Assembly (NCBI GenBank): GCA_963920575.1
Contig: OY986966.1
Location: 11,324,048-11,388,047 of the forward strand
Direction: 5' to 3'
Length of the DNA: 64,000 nt
DNA from: Narthecium ossifragum
Taxonomy: Eukaryota; Streptophyta; Magnoliopsida; Dioscoreales; Nartheciaceae
Shown here: positions 22,282 through 34,503 of the stretch, one piece after another
How positions within the stretch are numbered: the stretch's first letter is position 1
How the letters are laid out: each line of letters opens with the position of its first letter
Made by a program: the position numbers and the translations under genes
Notes under the pieces: generated by a model
Seen by the model: only the letters and a program-made list of their open reading frames with translations
What the model was told of the DNA's origin: nothing
The model's database searches: none

Positions 22282-24695
22282 TGTCGCGCCCCGACCCGCA
22301 AAAGCCCAACCGGGCCGGGCGACGCGAACCAAAACCTAATAAACCGCGAAAAAAGTTTGCGAGGGTTCCCTCTAACCTATTGGTCTCCCTAACAATTCAT
22401 CACAAACACCCTCAATTTAAAAGACATAATTGAATAAACATCGAACCCAAGATTACAAAACCCAAGTGAATTTAATATACATATCCTCGGAGAGGAGAAG
22501 ATTCAAATACAACATTAAACACTCTCATAGGTGACTAACTAACATAGGTTTAAAGCTGTAAAAGATCCCCACCGCTCAAACTCCTCCTGGCGCCGCCGCA
22601 CCGCCGACCAACTGCCCGGTAGGGACCACCGAAGAGGAGCTAACGGTTGCACCTGCAAAACGCAGCCCGGGTAGGAGTGAGCATAAAGCTCAGTAGGGCT
22701 CTACACTACGACACACAGAAGGAAGAGGGAACCACAACAGTGTCGCCCTCAAGTAAGACCTGGGTGTATACATGGGCCCCATAACCCCACCGTGTGTCCA
22801 TGAGGCCTATGATCATGGTCTTCCAGCCGAACTGGTCACATGTCAGGTCACACTCAGTAGCAAGAAACAACACTGCTGACTCACAAGCAGGAACCCGACA
22901 CTGCAGGCGGGAAATGGCACCGCTGAGTAGGCAACTCCTCTACTCAAGAGTCAACACAGTGGAACACCGACTACACCTCAACATGCGACTCGAGGCCGAC
23001 ACGACCTCTACAATCATCAAGCAACAGGCATACCAGTCATCTAAGCCTATCATCAAGTTTGACTGGACACGACAATTCGAACCGGGTCCAAACTACCCAA
23101 CCCCGGTCCTAAGGCTAAATCCGAGCTTCCAGCCTCGGGACGGCGACCCACAGATCACCCACACCCTAACCATGCAACTAATGCACAACAGAGAATGCAT
23201 ACAATGAACATACACAGTAAAAGGTAAGCATGCAACAGTATGATAAGACAACATACAAGTCCAACTGGATCGCTGCAGCGGTACTACCAACCGCTGCCAA
23301 CCAATCCGCAGCGGGTCCCGGCATTACGACGGTACCGCGACCGTCAACCGCGGACTCCTGCAACAGGAAGAAACCCCGAAAACTCTGATGAACAGTAAAA
23401 ATATAATATTATATGTTCCAACATATAATATTATTAAATCACCAAAAATCCTCTACTTAGAAGCTAATTGACCCCGTCGATCCCATATCCAAACGACGTC
23501 GGATTCAATATCCAACTTAGAGATCAGTAGATCAACATGCTAGGATCACTATATCCAAAATCGGGAAACATCCAACGGCTCGGTTAACGAGAAAACACTA
23601 ATCAAAACCGCTAATCTCACTAACTTACCATCACTTGCTGCAACGCAACCCACCCGTACGAAATTCATAACAAATCATAGGAAAACCAGAACATTATGAA
23701 ATGAGTTGGGTCTGAGAGTAGAGTCAAAGATCTACAACTCTTATGTTCATCATAACCCAAGAACATGCACGTACTGATCGAAAAACTCGTCGTAATCCAG
23801 CTGTTCTTCAAGAACAGCAGAAATCGGAAAATCCGAGATTAAACTTGCTTAAATTCTACAAAAATCTCAACCAAAGCTTCTAAAACTTACAACAGAAATT
23901 ACACTAACCAAAAGGCATCCAAAAACACCAAGAACAGCAAGATCTAACGGCTCTATCAAGAGAAAACCCCTAAACTAACTCAAGTATGTAGAAACCTATC
24001 GGAAACGCTAAACCCTGTCTGATTCCCCGCTAACCAGTCACCAACCCAGCTTCAAACCACACCAGAAATCTTCCTCACACCGCCGCGGATCCAACGAGCC
24101 TTCAAACGCCCAAAACGGTGGCCGGAGGAGGGAGAACGGAGAAGAAGAAGGGCTGCCGGAAAAACAGGGCAAACAGAGCCGCGGGAAGAAGAAGGAAGAA
24201 GGAAGAAGGAAGAAGAAGGAGAAGGAAAAGAGGAAGCAGGGGAAGAGGAAAAGCCGAGGAAGGAGGAGAAGAAGAGGAAAAGGGAGAGGAGAGGGGAGAA
24301 AGCCCTCTCTCCCTTTGACAGTGGAGAGTGACGGCCAACGGCGACCGTCCTCTCAAAAATCACCGCCAAGACTTTCTGGCACAGGAAGATCGATCTTCTT
24401 TTCAAGGAAGATCGATCTCCTTAGCAAGGAAGATCAATCTCAAGCAAGGAAGATCGATCTTCTTGCCTAGAAACACAAACTTGGGCTAAAACACAAGTCC
24501 AAGCTCGGATCTTTCGATCCCGGGTCCACCTAACCATTCTAATCAAACACTAACACAAAACACGGTCACTGTGTACACACGCGGGTGTGGAACAAACCGA
24601 CAATGCACAATTTACCAAATTGCCATTGTGGTCTACAACGAGCCACGAGCCCGACCCAGGCGGTCAACCCAGGAATGGAGGGACATGTCCTCACA
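22282..24695 (-). mobile_element. Family-A solo LTR (A1), TSD GACTA
   Basis: On the plus strand it runs from TGTCGCGCCCCG to GGACATGTCCTCACA, so it is a minus-strand copy (2414 bp). A perfect 5-bp duplication GACTA (22277-22281 and 24696-24700) defines the insertion into B1. It carries two pairs of GATCGATC-type palindromes near 24389-24458 and the conserved GGGCTGCGTTTTGCAGGTGCA block (reverse strand, about 22650-22675). No coding region of its own was found. Confidence 0.85.
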
Positions 24696-25600
24696 GACTA
24701 GAAGCTTATATAAGTGCACGCATTGTATGTATTAGAGACATCCAAGGTTAGGCATGGGTGATAGGTTGATCACCGATCCGAGGGCTCAGGCAACTCGGAT
24801 CTAGCTCCAGGACTAAGGTTGGGTAGCAAGATTTAGGGCGAGATTATAACGTTAAAATATCTATATTCTTGAGGTTAATGTCTAGTTGACTACAAATTGT
24901 GTTGATTGAGGTTTAAAGGTCATGTCGGTTCTCCAATGCTAAGTGCTAAGGATGGTTGTCGATGTTCCCGGCGTGGGTCCCCATGCAATGGAATCCTGCT
25001 TAGGTAAGGGTGATCCGGCTTTTCACTATTTTTGTGGGCCATTGGTAACATGTTCAAGGGAGAGGTATATGACATGAGCCCTTGGGGCATCAATAGGGTT
25101 ATGGGGCCCCTTGGCATACCTTAAAATTCAACGGAGAAGCGACACTGTTGCTATTTCCTCCTTCCATTTAGTATGACGTAGAGTAGAACCCTACTGAACT
25201 TGTTGCTCACTCCTGCCCGGACTGTGTTGTACAGGTGCAGACACCATCTTTTCTTCTTTAGTACCATCTAAACATGATTTTGGCGGCACGTCGACTTCTG
25301 GAGGTGTCTGAGGATCATGGGGTTTACTTTACATTTGGCAGTTGTAGAAATATATAATTTCCCTCCTTGAGGATTTTGATACTTATATATATGTGTATGT
25401 TCAAGATTTGATATCAATTTTGTTTAAATTGAATATCTAATTGTTAGTAGTTTGCTAGAATTACTATTTTGACCCCGGAATGAATTAATCAAATTGGTTG
25501 AAAAATGTGATACATATATAAATGCGCTAGTGATGAAAGTGAACAGGTTTAGGTCTCTCACGTCCCGATCTGGATGAGTCTTCTGGGTCGGGGAGTGACA

Positions 25601-26041
25601 TTACCGATGGCCCTTGACCGTCGATGGGGTGGACGCGGTAGTTTGTATTTCGAGTCACTTAGCCTTTTGACTCATCTCATCAACAAAACAAAAGGGAAAA
25701 AAAAAGAACTCAATCATTTACATTCCCCAAGGGCCTGTTTGTTTCGTTGGAATGTTCTGAAAATGAGTGCTGGAATAGAATGTGATTCATGTAGAATGGA
25801 TTGGAATGGAATGGTTTGTCACTTTATCACATGGAATTTGACACTTTTGTTGTTTGTTTGGTGCTGGAATGGAAGCTGAATCCCGTGGAATTTGACACTT
25901 TTGTTGTTTGTTTGGTGCTGGAATAGAAGCAAAATCATATGACTTTTTCTATGTTTTTATTTGCTTTGTGATGGAATGGGGGAAATGATCACCCCAGACT
26001 TGCTTGTGGTGAGAATACCACTCATTTATGTATATTGAAGG
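25601..26041. other. Spacer with a partial MITE-like sequence
   Basis: GGGCCTGTTTGTTTCGTTGG at about 25731 resembles one end of a small hAT/PIF-type element. A 54-bp period duplication (GTGGAATTTGACACTTTTG at about 25832 and 25886) follows. The opposite end is not recognisable, so only a fragment may remain. No gene is supported. Confidence 0.45.
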
Positions 26042-26872
26042 TTTAAAACTAGCTAAAATACCTTTTAGTACCCTGTAATTTCGCTAGAATGTTTATTAAG
26101 TTCGTACACTTCTAATTTAGCCAATTCAGTCTTCTAACTTTCTTTTCAATTTTAATGTCGGCCTCGCCATCACCTACCGTTAGAAACCCAATGGCGCAGT
26201 TTGCTTCCCGCGCGTTAGCCAACCTCCCGCCCAACATTTATAACCTAGGGTTTTAGGGTTTTATTTCTTACTAGGGTTGAAGAGGGGGGGGGGGGGGGGG
26301 GATGGGTTCCGACGGTCGGAGAAAGGAGGGAGATCGTCATCGATCTTGGCGAGGAAGAAAGGGAGAGGAAGGGCACGCATTCATCAGGTTGCTTCCTTCT
26401 TTTCTGCCATTTTACCAACACATTCTCCTTTTTACTTGGTTTTTTCAAAGGTACACGATGCCCCAATTCCTAAATCCCAAATTTTTGATCAAAATTGTTT
26501 TATTTGCTAGCTAGGGTCAGTACATTGGGTTTTGTTTTATCCTGCGATGACCATGAAATCTACATTGGGTTTTAATTTGTAGGATGGGGTTTGCCATTCG
26601 AATAGGGCACATGTGGGGCTTTTAGACTTGTATATTCTGGTGGGGATGTTTTCAATGCACCATTTGTTGTCTCATGCCGAGAAATTATCATAGACATGGG
26701 ACCACTGTGTAATTTTCATAGACAATGGACCATGTTAACTTAGTCGTTTTGCATAGTTTAATTGTGCTTATGATGATCATGTTAACTGTGTATTGTTCTC
26801 TAGTCGTTATTTGTACATGTTAACTGTGCTTATATTTAATTGTCATGATTCTGAATTTCAGGATGGCAGCTG

Positions 26873-29715
26873 ATGGAATTGTGATTCACATGCATTATGG
26901 TGGTATGCTTGTATTCAACCACCAAGAGGTTAAATACATAGGGGGTAGTGTGGCCACATTTGATAACTGTGACATTGACTTGTTGAGTGTGATATAAATT
27001 GTTGAGATGGCCAAGGAACTAGGTTATCCTAGTTGTAAAAGGATGTGATAAGTCACACTAGGGACAACTATTGATGTGGGTCTTAGGCCATTAGAAACAG
27101 ATAAAGATGTTGTGGATCTGTCAAACCCAACTAGCAAATTAGGTGAACTTGATGTGTATTTACAGCACGAGGTCACTGAGAATCCCATTATTGCTGATAA
27201 TGCTGAAGTAGAAGAAGTTGACAAGAGGAAAGAAGCTGGTAGAGATGACTCTGAAGCCTACATTGTTGATTCTGAAAGTTGCCATGAGGAAGAGGAAGAA
27301 TAGATGTATGAGACATATGATCCTGAGGTTGAGAAAAGCATTGATGATGATGAAGGTGACATTGAGTACAATGCCCATGCAGTAATCCTAGAAGTACCTG
27401 CATAGTAAAGGCCAATCTGGATCCAAGGGACACTCATTCTGTGTTTGAGAGAGTCTACATTTGATTTGATGCATGCAAGAGGGGATTCAATGCTTGCTGC
27501 AGACCATTGGTTGGTCTTGATGGTTGTCATCTCAAGGGTGCTTGTGAAGGGAAACTACTTACTGCCATTGGAAGATATGAGAATGATCAAATGTATCACA
27601 TTTTCTATGCTATTGTGAAAGTTGAGAACAGAGAGACATGGACATGGTTCCTGGAGCTACTGCTGGCTGATATAGGACATGTTCAAGAGAATAGGTGGAC
27701 ATTAATAACTAACCAACAGAAGGTACTATCTTATTTCTATCCTTTATGGCCATTTCAAATTTCATTTAATTTTTTGAAGTTAATGTGTTGTTTAAACAAT
27801 GTTTAATTGAAATGCATGGCCTTATTCCTGCTATGCAGGACCTCATGCCAGGAGTAGACCATAGGTTTTGTGTGAGGCATCTTTATGTCAATATCAACAA
27901 AGTTCATAAGGGGTTGTTGTTGAAATAAATCATGTGGGATGCAGCCAGGGCAACAAACAAGCCTTATTTTGATGCTATTATGGAGGAGCTTAAAGGTATA
28001 GATGAAAATGCCTTTAATTATCTGTCCAATCTAACACCTAGCTGCTGGTGTATCCATGCTTTTGATACCCATCCACAATGTGACTTGTTATCTAACAACA
28101 TGTCCGAGGCTTTCAATAAGTTCATTTCGGATGCAAGAAGGAAACCAATCATCACCCTTTTGGAGGAAATTGTTAGTCCTAATATTGTTTTCATGATGTC
28201 AATATATGTTTGATGATAAAACATTGGTTTAATATTAATATCCCTTAATTTGGAAAGCATTAAAATCATATTTAATGTGCTTTTATACTGACGGTCGATG
28301 TGATGGACGATGCATGGATCGATTGTAGGGTATGGCGGTTGATGCAAGGATCGACCGCGGAAGCAGTTCATGGGAAAATAGGCTGACGGTCGATGTGACG
28401 GTCGATGGACCGATCGACCGTGGCCTATATGACCCCTCTTGGAGGAGCGACGGTTGAACGAGATATCGACCCTGAGAAGCGGTTTTTACAACAAAGCCTG
28501 ACGGTCGATGTCACAGTCGATGCGACGGTCGACCGCCAGCCAGGAAAAGAGCCGTTAAAGAGCCGTTGCAGGAGAAAAAAATAGCCGTTGGGAGGCTATT
28601 TTGAGGGCTTTGAAGCTCAGCTATAAAAGGGAAGTTGTAACAAACTTGCCAAGGACTTAGGGGGAGCTAAGGGATTATTGTAATAATATTCTAGCAAATT
28701 TCTATCTCTTTATTAGTGAGTTAAACCTTTGTAAAACTACTTCAAGTGTGAAGTAGACCTTAAGAGAAATATCCAAAAGAGAGCTTGGAGGGATTGTAAG
28801 GTTGCCAAGCACCCGTAAGCTTGGTGGAAAAACTTATAAGAGTTCTTGCAAGTAATGGAACCTCAAGGAGGCCCTTGAGTGAAGTGGACGTAGGCAAGGT
28901 TGGCCGAACCACTATAAAAGTTCTGGTGCAATCTCTCTAACTCTCATCTCATATCCTGGTTTTAATATATATTTTCTGCTCTTATCATTTGCAAGCATAT
29001 GATTTAATTAGACTCCTATTTAAATTCCCTTAATTGATTTTATTGTACAAGGCCTAAGATCAACCCCCCTCTTAGTCCTTCAGAAATAAGGCTGAAATTG
29101 ATGACAATGATTAGGATAAAAAAGGATCAGATGTTGGCCAGTGATAATGACATCTGTCCAAGGATCCAAAAAAAAGTTGGAAGATGCAAAATTTGCAACT
29201 AGAGATTGGATAGCAGACTGGTCATCAGATACAGAGTTTGAAGTAAGCTATCTAGATGAAACGTTCACAGTTTATTTGGACAAGATGATCTACAGTTGTA
29301 GTAATGGGAGTTGACAGGAATCCCATGTGTCCATGCAGTGGCATGCATTTTCTGGAAACGGGAAAGGTCTGAGGACTATGTTGCCAAATGGTGCAAGGAG
29401 ACATACATGCTAGCATACAACCAAAACATCAGGCCCTTAAATGGACCCAGGTTGTGGCAGAGGTTATCAACTAACAAATTAGTGCCTCCAAAGTATAGAA
29501 GACCAGCTGGTAGGCCAAAGAAGTTAAGGAGAAAGGATCCAAATGAAGGCACAAGCTCCAACAAAGTAAGGAGGAGAAACACCACTGTCATATGCACTAA
29601 CTGCTAGGAATGTGGCCACAACAAAAGGACATGTCAAAGGCCACAGGCACCCAAGCCCACCAACCAACCTGTCAATACTACAAATGAGAATGGACAAGCA
29701 CCTATGGACCATTAC
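26873..29715 (+). pseudogene. MuDR-type transposase of MULE-1, broken
   Basis: The frame starts near 26873 with an N-terminal MuDR-like region (VATFDNCDIDLL, VEMAKELGYPSC) and an acidic segment to 27400. The catalytic core follows: VGLDGCHLKG gives the first Asp of the DDE triad. An intron lies at 27723-27838. At the second catalytic position the text is LITNQQKDLM, where active relatives have Asp in place of Asn. VRHLYVN and EAFNKFISDARRKPIITLLEEI-type sequence follow. After the solo LTR the frame resumes, and a SWIM zinc-finger half (WELTGIPCVHAVACI) ends near 29607 with a CCHC remnant. Stops at several points and the D-to-N change show that it is dead. Confidence 0.85.
28171..29082 (+). 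mobile_element. Sirevirus-like solo LTR, TSD GAAAT
   Basis: It starts TGTTAGTCCTAATATTG and ends CTCTTAGTCCTTCA, 912 bp. A perfect duplication GAAAT lies at 28166-28170 and 29083-29087. It belongs to the same family as the LTRs of the copia element at 35884-43697. It carries repeats of ACGGTCGATG and its reverse complement around 28290-28540 and a TATA-like CTATAAAAGG near 28621. It splits the MULE-1 transposase within the LLEEI/RLKLM region. Confidence 0.9.
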
Positions 29716-32029
29716 TGTGAGGACCTGTCCCTCTACCCCTGTGGCTCGCTGTAGACCGCAAGGGCAATTTGGTAAATTGCGCCTTGTTGGTTTGTTTCAC
29801 ACCCGCGTGTGCACACACCGGCCTTGTTTGTGTTAATGCTTGTTTAGAATGGCTAGGTGGACCCGGGATCGGAAGATCCCAGCTCTGGCGCGCGAAAGCT
29901 TGCCTTTGGGCAGCTGACGACCCCTGAGCGATCGATCGCTCCTTGGGACGATCGATCGGACTCGATCCGACTTGGTGTTGGGATCGAGCCAGGGCGCGAG
30001 CGATCGATCGCTCCTTGGAGCGACCGATCGGAATCGCGTCGGTGGCTTTTCTGCTTCGCGAGGACGGCCACCGCGGGCCGTCGTTCTCTCGTGTCAGAGA
30101 GGGGAAGACTTCCCCTCCCCTCCCTTCACCTTTCTTCCCCTTTCCCCTCTTTTCTTCCCCTCCTCTTCCTCCTCCTCTCTTTCTTCTTCCTCCTTTCTTC
30201 TTCTCCCGAGAGCCTTGTTTTTCCCCTGTTTTCCGGCAGCCACCTTGCTCTCCTCCGTTCTCCCTCCTCCGGCCACCAAATTGGGTTTTCTTTGGCTCGT
30301 TGGATCCGTGACAACGAGAGGAAGGCTCCTGGTGTGGTTTGGCAGCTTGTTGGCGATCAAATCGCGGGGAATCAGCCGAGGAAAGCGCAGCTAGGTAGGG
30401 TTATACCTACTGTGTTCATTTCAGATTTTCTTGAGATCTAGCCGTTGGATCTTGTTGGTCCTTATTTGGTTAGACTCCTCATGCCTTGTAGAATAACTGA
30501 TTTAAGTTTCATATTAATCCATTGTGATTTGAGTAGGTTTTATGCAAGATTAGTCTCGGATTTCTGGTTTTCTGCTGTTCTTGAGAAACAGCCAGCTTGC
30601 GGCGAGTTTTCCGGCCGGCGAGTACATGATCTTGGCTTTGCATAAAGATAAGAGTTGTAGATCTATTCGTTAGCTTTCTATGCCATCTTGTTTCGTATTT
30701 TGCCGATTTTTCTACGATTTCCTATGGTTTGTTTTCTGGAGGGCTGCGTTGCAGCAATAAAAGGGTAAGTTGGTTTGAGCAGTGACTTTTGATTATTGTT
30801 TCCCGTTAATCCAACCGTTGGATGTTTATGAAATTTGGATATGATGATCCTGGTTTATACACCTACTGGTGGCTAAGTTGGATCTTGAATCCGACGTCGT
30901 TTGGACATCGGTCGACAAGATCAAATAGCCCCTAAGTAGAGGTTTTAGGTGTTTGAATATAATATTATATTTCGGAATATAATATTATATTGTTACTGTT
31001 CATTCAGCGGTTTTTGGGGTTGCTTCCCGTTGCAGGAGTTCGCGGTTGATGGTCGTGGTACCGTCGTAATGCTGGGACCCGCTGCGGATCGGCTGGCAGC
31101 GGTTGGTGGTACCGCTGCAGTGATCCAGTAGACTTATATGATGCTTGACATACTGTTGCATGTTTTGCCTCTTATCTGTGTATGTCATAGCATGCATTTC
31201 CTTGTTGTGCATTAGTTGCATTGGTTAGGGCGTGGGTGATCTTTGGGTCGCCGTCCCGAGGCTGGAAGCTCGGACTTGGCCCTAGGACCGGGGTTGGATA
31301 GTTTGGACCCGGTTTGAATTGTAGTGTCCAGTCGATTCAATGATAGGTTTAGATGACTGGTACACTGGTTACTTGATGATTGTAGAGGTCGTGTCGACCT
31401 TGAGTCGGATGTTGAGGTGTAGCCGGTGTCCCACTGTGCTGACCCTGCAGTTTCGAGTTCCTGCAGTTGCCGTCGCCAGTGTTGTTCCTGCTTCTGAGTG
31501 CTGCTCCTGGGCACCAGGGACACGCGGTAGGGTTATGGGGCCCCTGTATACACCCAGATCCTACTTGAGGGCGACACTCTTGCGTTTCCCTCTTCCTTTT
31601 GTGTGTCGTAGTGTAGATCCCTACTGAGCTTAGTGCTCACTCCTACCCGGGCTGTGTTTGCAGGTGCAGGCGTCAGTTCCTCTTCTGTGGCCCCTACCGG
31701 GCAGTTGGTTGGCGGTGCGGCGGTGCCAGGTGGAGTCTGAGAGGTGGTGATCCTTTACTTCTTTTTATCCTTATGTTAGATAGTCTCCTACGGGAGTAAT
31801 GTTGTATTTGAATCTTCCCCTCTCCGAGGATTTGTATATATTAACACTTTGAGTTTTAAATCTGTGGTTCGAGGCTTCATTATTATATTGTATCTTTTGA
31901 GGGTGTTTTAGTGAATTGCTAGGGAGACCAATAGGTTAGAGGGAACCCTCGTCGTTCTTTTTCCGCGTTGATTAGGTTCCGGTTCGCGTCGCCCGGCCCG
32001 GTTGGGCTTTCGCGGGTTGGGGCGCGACA
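29716..32029 (+). mobile_element. Family-A solo LTR (A2), TSD ATTAC
   Basis: It starts TGTGAGGACCTGTCC and ends GGGTTGGGGCGCGACA, 2314 bp. A perfect duplication ATTAC flanks it (29711-29715 and 32030-32034). Two pairs of CGATCGATCG-type palindromes lie at 29931/29951 and 30003/30023. A donor-like CTAG|GTAGGG occurs near 30392 and an acceptor-like TTTGCAG|GTGCAG near 31660. It cuts the 3' part of the MULE-1 transposase gene. Confidence 0.88.
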
Positions 32030-32034
32030 ATTAC

Positions 32035-33160
32035 CATGTCAATACTACATGAAAAGTATATGGGGACCATTACCCTATCAACGCTATAGGAGAAAGTTCA
32101 AATGTAAGAAAACTATAGTAGCTATTGATTGTTAACCTTATGCAGGTATTGATTGTTGTTTAGATGTCTAATTTTGTCATTTTGTAGGTAAGTGATAGTG
32201 AAGGGGTTTCCAGAGGAAGAGGTGCTCGCACTCCAGTACGGAGTTCAAATTTAAGAAAACTATCCTAGTTGTAAAAGTTATTCATTGATCTTTGTTTAAT
32301 TGTTTTCTTTGTCCTGCTGCAGGTAAGTGGCATGGGAGGGGGCTCTAGAGGAAGAGGGTGTTCACAACCCAGGACAGAATTCAAATGTATACTCATCATT
32401 TCAATTAGAGCAACTCTGGTGGACATTCACTGTTGTTAATTGTTTTGTTTGTACTCATCAGGTGAGTGGCAGGGGAAGGGGAACCAGAGGAAGAGGTGAG
32501 AATCAGAAGTGGCTGGGGGGCCACAATATAAGTGGGTGGGAGAGGTCAAGGAATACAAGGAAGAGGCTCAGTGTATGGGAGAGAGCAAGGTCATGTCGTT
32601 GGGAGAGGCCAAGGTCCTGTGGGTGGGAGAGGCCCAGGATATGGAGCTGAGAAAGGCCACGGTCAAGTAGCAGGAAAAGGCCAAGTTAATCAGGTAACTG
32701 TCATGATGTATGTTGATTTGTCATTTAAACCTTAGCTTGACTATGAGGCACATGTGTTGTAGGATGACTGGATTCCAACAGGAGACCAGTATGAAGAGCA
32801 TACTCAACAAAATGTAAGATAGCCCTGAAAACCGGCAGGAAGAGCATCAATAATTCAAAGAAGTGGTAGCCAGACTTGGAGGCCTAGAGAAAGAGCTGGA
32901 GGAGAAGGTGTACTACCAGAAGCTCCAATAATCAGAGGTAGAGGAAGATTGGGGTTAGACATGGAGGGAGAGCTAGAATACCAGCAGTGCAGGAACCTGA
33001 ACAATGTCAACCTGGTCCAAGCCCCTCACAGTATGAGTCATCTAACTTTCAAGTTGTTGACTTGGAAGGAGTTCCAATTGCTCAACCTTCCACGAGGAGA
33101 TGATGACACCAGTTTGGACAAGTTCCAATTGCTCCAATGAGTAGATCTTTTTTGATGGAT
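32035..33160 (+). pseudogene. MULE-1 transposase C-terminal tail with Gly/Arg repeats
   Basis: Beyond A2 the MULE-1 sequence continues. Exon-like blocks separated by AG|GTAAGTG-type borders encode RGRG-rich protein, and at about 32465-32700 a run of GRGQG-like repeats is evident (GGRGQGIQGRG). Such glycine/arginine tails are common in plant MULE transposases. Frames are broken, so this is a decayed 3' end. At 33335-33500 an 85-bp segment with GAAGTAGATTTGTTGATCTT is tandemly repeated. Confidence 0.6.
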
Positions 33161-33698
33161 GTAAACATTGGTGAAACTAGTTTTTTGTGAAATGTTTGTG
33201 TTGTTCAAACTAGTTTGGACTCAAGTAGTTTGGAGGTGTGTTGGTGAAACCAGTATAGAGTGCAACTTTTTGTTACATTAGCATAGAGAGGGGTGATGGA
33301 GCTAGGAAACTATTGAATCCAACTTTTTGAAGTAGATTTTTTGATCAGTGAAAAGAACGAAGCAAGTCTATTTGAAGTAGATTTGTTGATCTTGTTGTAT
33401 TAGTTGAATGCAACTTTTTGAAGTAGACTTTTTATCAGTGAAAAGAATGAAGCAAGTCTATTTGAAGTAGATTTGTTGATCTTGTTGTATTTGTTGATTG
33501 TTGTTGTATGTTGGCAGCAAATATTCTAATTGTAGACTCTGTTTTGGAGCTAGCAAACAATTTGACAAAAAAAAGAAGAATGTTGACAAAGGCTTGATGG
33601 TTATAGTAGCATTATATTAGAATGATTACAAAATCTTGACAAAAGCTTACATTAGCATCTAGCCAACTGTTGCACAAAAGGAATACACATTCACACTC

Positions 33699-34215
33699 AA
33701 GACATGTTCAACATCAGTGCAATGACTACTACAAGCACTACAATTCTTACATACAACCCATGGACTCTGTTTTGAAGCCTTTTCACATCCATTTCCAGAC
33801 CAGCAATAACATGATCAAGATCTCTTGTATGGGGAGAGGATTTACACACATTGATTTCACCAATATCATCATCCTCTTTATAATTCAAGCTCTCCAGGAG
33901 AGTTTCTAGGCTTCAAATCTTCTTGTTCAAACTAGCAATGACTCTCTCTCCACATTCACATATTTATCCATCAACCCAATGGAAGAAATCACATCCACCT
34001 TAAGGCTGCAATCAATCAAGATATATTGCAAAATTAAGATTCATGAGCATAATCCAAAGCCGAATGCAAACATAAATACCAATTACCTTTAATGCACAGT
34101 TAAAGAACCTTCTTCCGGGATTTTCTTTGGTCCAGCTTGTCCTCAGTTTGGATCTCGATCCACAAAAATAAATTGGAGAATAATGAAACGGGGAGGATGA
34201 ACCAGAGGAGGACAT
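33699..34215 (-). pseudogene. GRF-type zinc-finger gene carried by MULE-1
   Basis: On the minus strand exon 1 (34215 to about 34099) encodes a short Ser-rich start followed by FCGSRSKLRTSWTKENPG and RRFFNC, the signature of the GRF zinc finger (Cys-x-Cys-Gly ... Asn-Pro-Gly-Arg-Arg-Phe ... Cys). The first Cys position now reads Tyr or Phe. An intron with a GTAATT donor follows. Exon 2 encodes a coiled-coil-like segment (HVIAGLEMDVKRLQNRV) and a hydrophobic C-terminal helix (VRIVVLVVVIALML). The gene is convergent with the transposase and begins right inside the right terminal inverted repeat. Function is unknown; GRF fingers are thought to bind nucleic acid. Frameshifts in exon 2 suggest it is broken. 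Confidence 0.7.
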
Positions 34216-34503
34216 CGTGTACCTTTGAGAAAACCAAGTAAAAAAGGAGAAAGTGTGGGTAAAATGGCAAAAAAGATGGAAGTAGCCTGATGAATGCGTG
34301 CCCTTCCTCTCCCTTTCTTTCTAGCAAAGATCGACGGCGATCTTCCTCCTTTCTCCGATCGTCCAAACCCGATGATCCCCCCTTTCTCCTACCCTAGAAA
34401 GAAATAAAACCCTAGGTTATAAACGTCGGGCGAGAGGTTGGGTAACGCACGGGAAGAAAACGGCGCCGTTGGGTTTCTAACGGCAGGTGAGGGCGAGGGC
34501 GAT

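Larger units (their letters stand above)
20803..25600 (+). mobile_element. Family-B solo LTR (B1), interrupted by A1
   Basis: It starts TGTGAGGACCCG and ends GGGTCGGGGAGTGACA. The flanks TTACA (20798-20802) and TTACC (25601-25605) match 4 of 5, fitting an aged 5-bp duplication. After removing the nested A1 and its duplicated site the element is about 2.38 kb. It has no internal retroviral genes and no second LTR, so a solo LTR is the simplest reading. Near 25180-25250 it carries the block CTACTGAACTT...CTCACTCCTGCCC...CAGGTGCAG shared with family A. Confidence 0.75.

Noticed and set aside
22794..23207. 137-codon plus-strand frame in A1
   Set aside because: It runs antisense to the LTR and is not conserved as an open frame in A2, A3 or A4.
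26286..26301. Run of G (also a C run near 46112 and 50516)
   Set aside because: Simple homopolymers, prone to sequencing error; no further meaning.
28290..28540. Regularly repeated ACGGTCGATG words, considered as a CRISPR-like array
   Set aside because: Repeats are short, imperfect and in both orientations without uniform spacers, and lie inside a copia LTR of a plant genome.
29857..30441. Frames of 122-194 codons in A2
   Set aside because: Three overlapping frames in one G+C- and CT-rich LTR segment; low complexity, no domain, disrupted in the other family-A copies.
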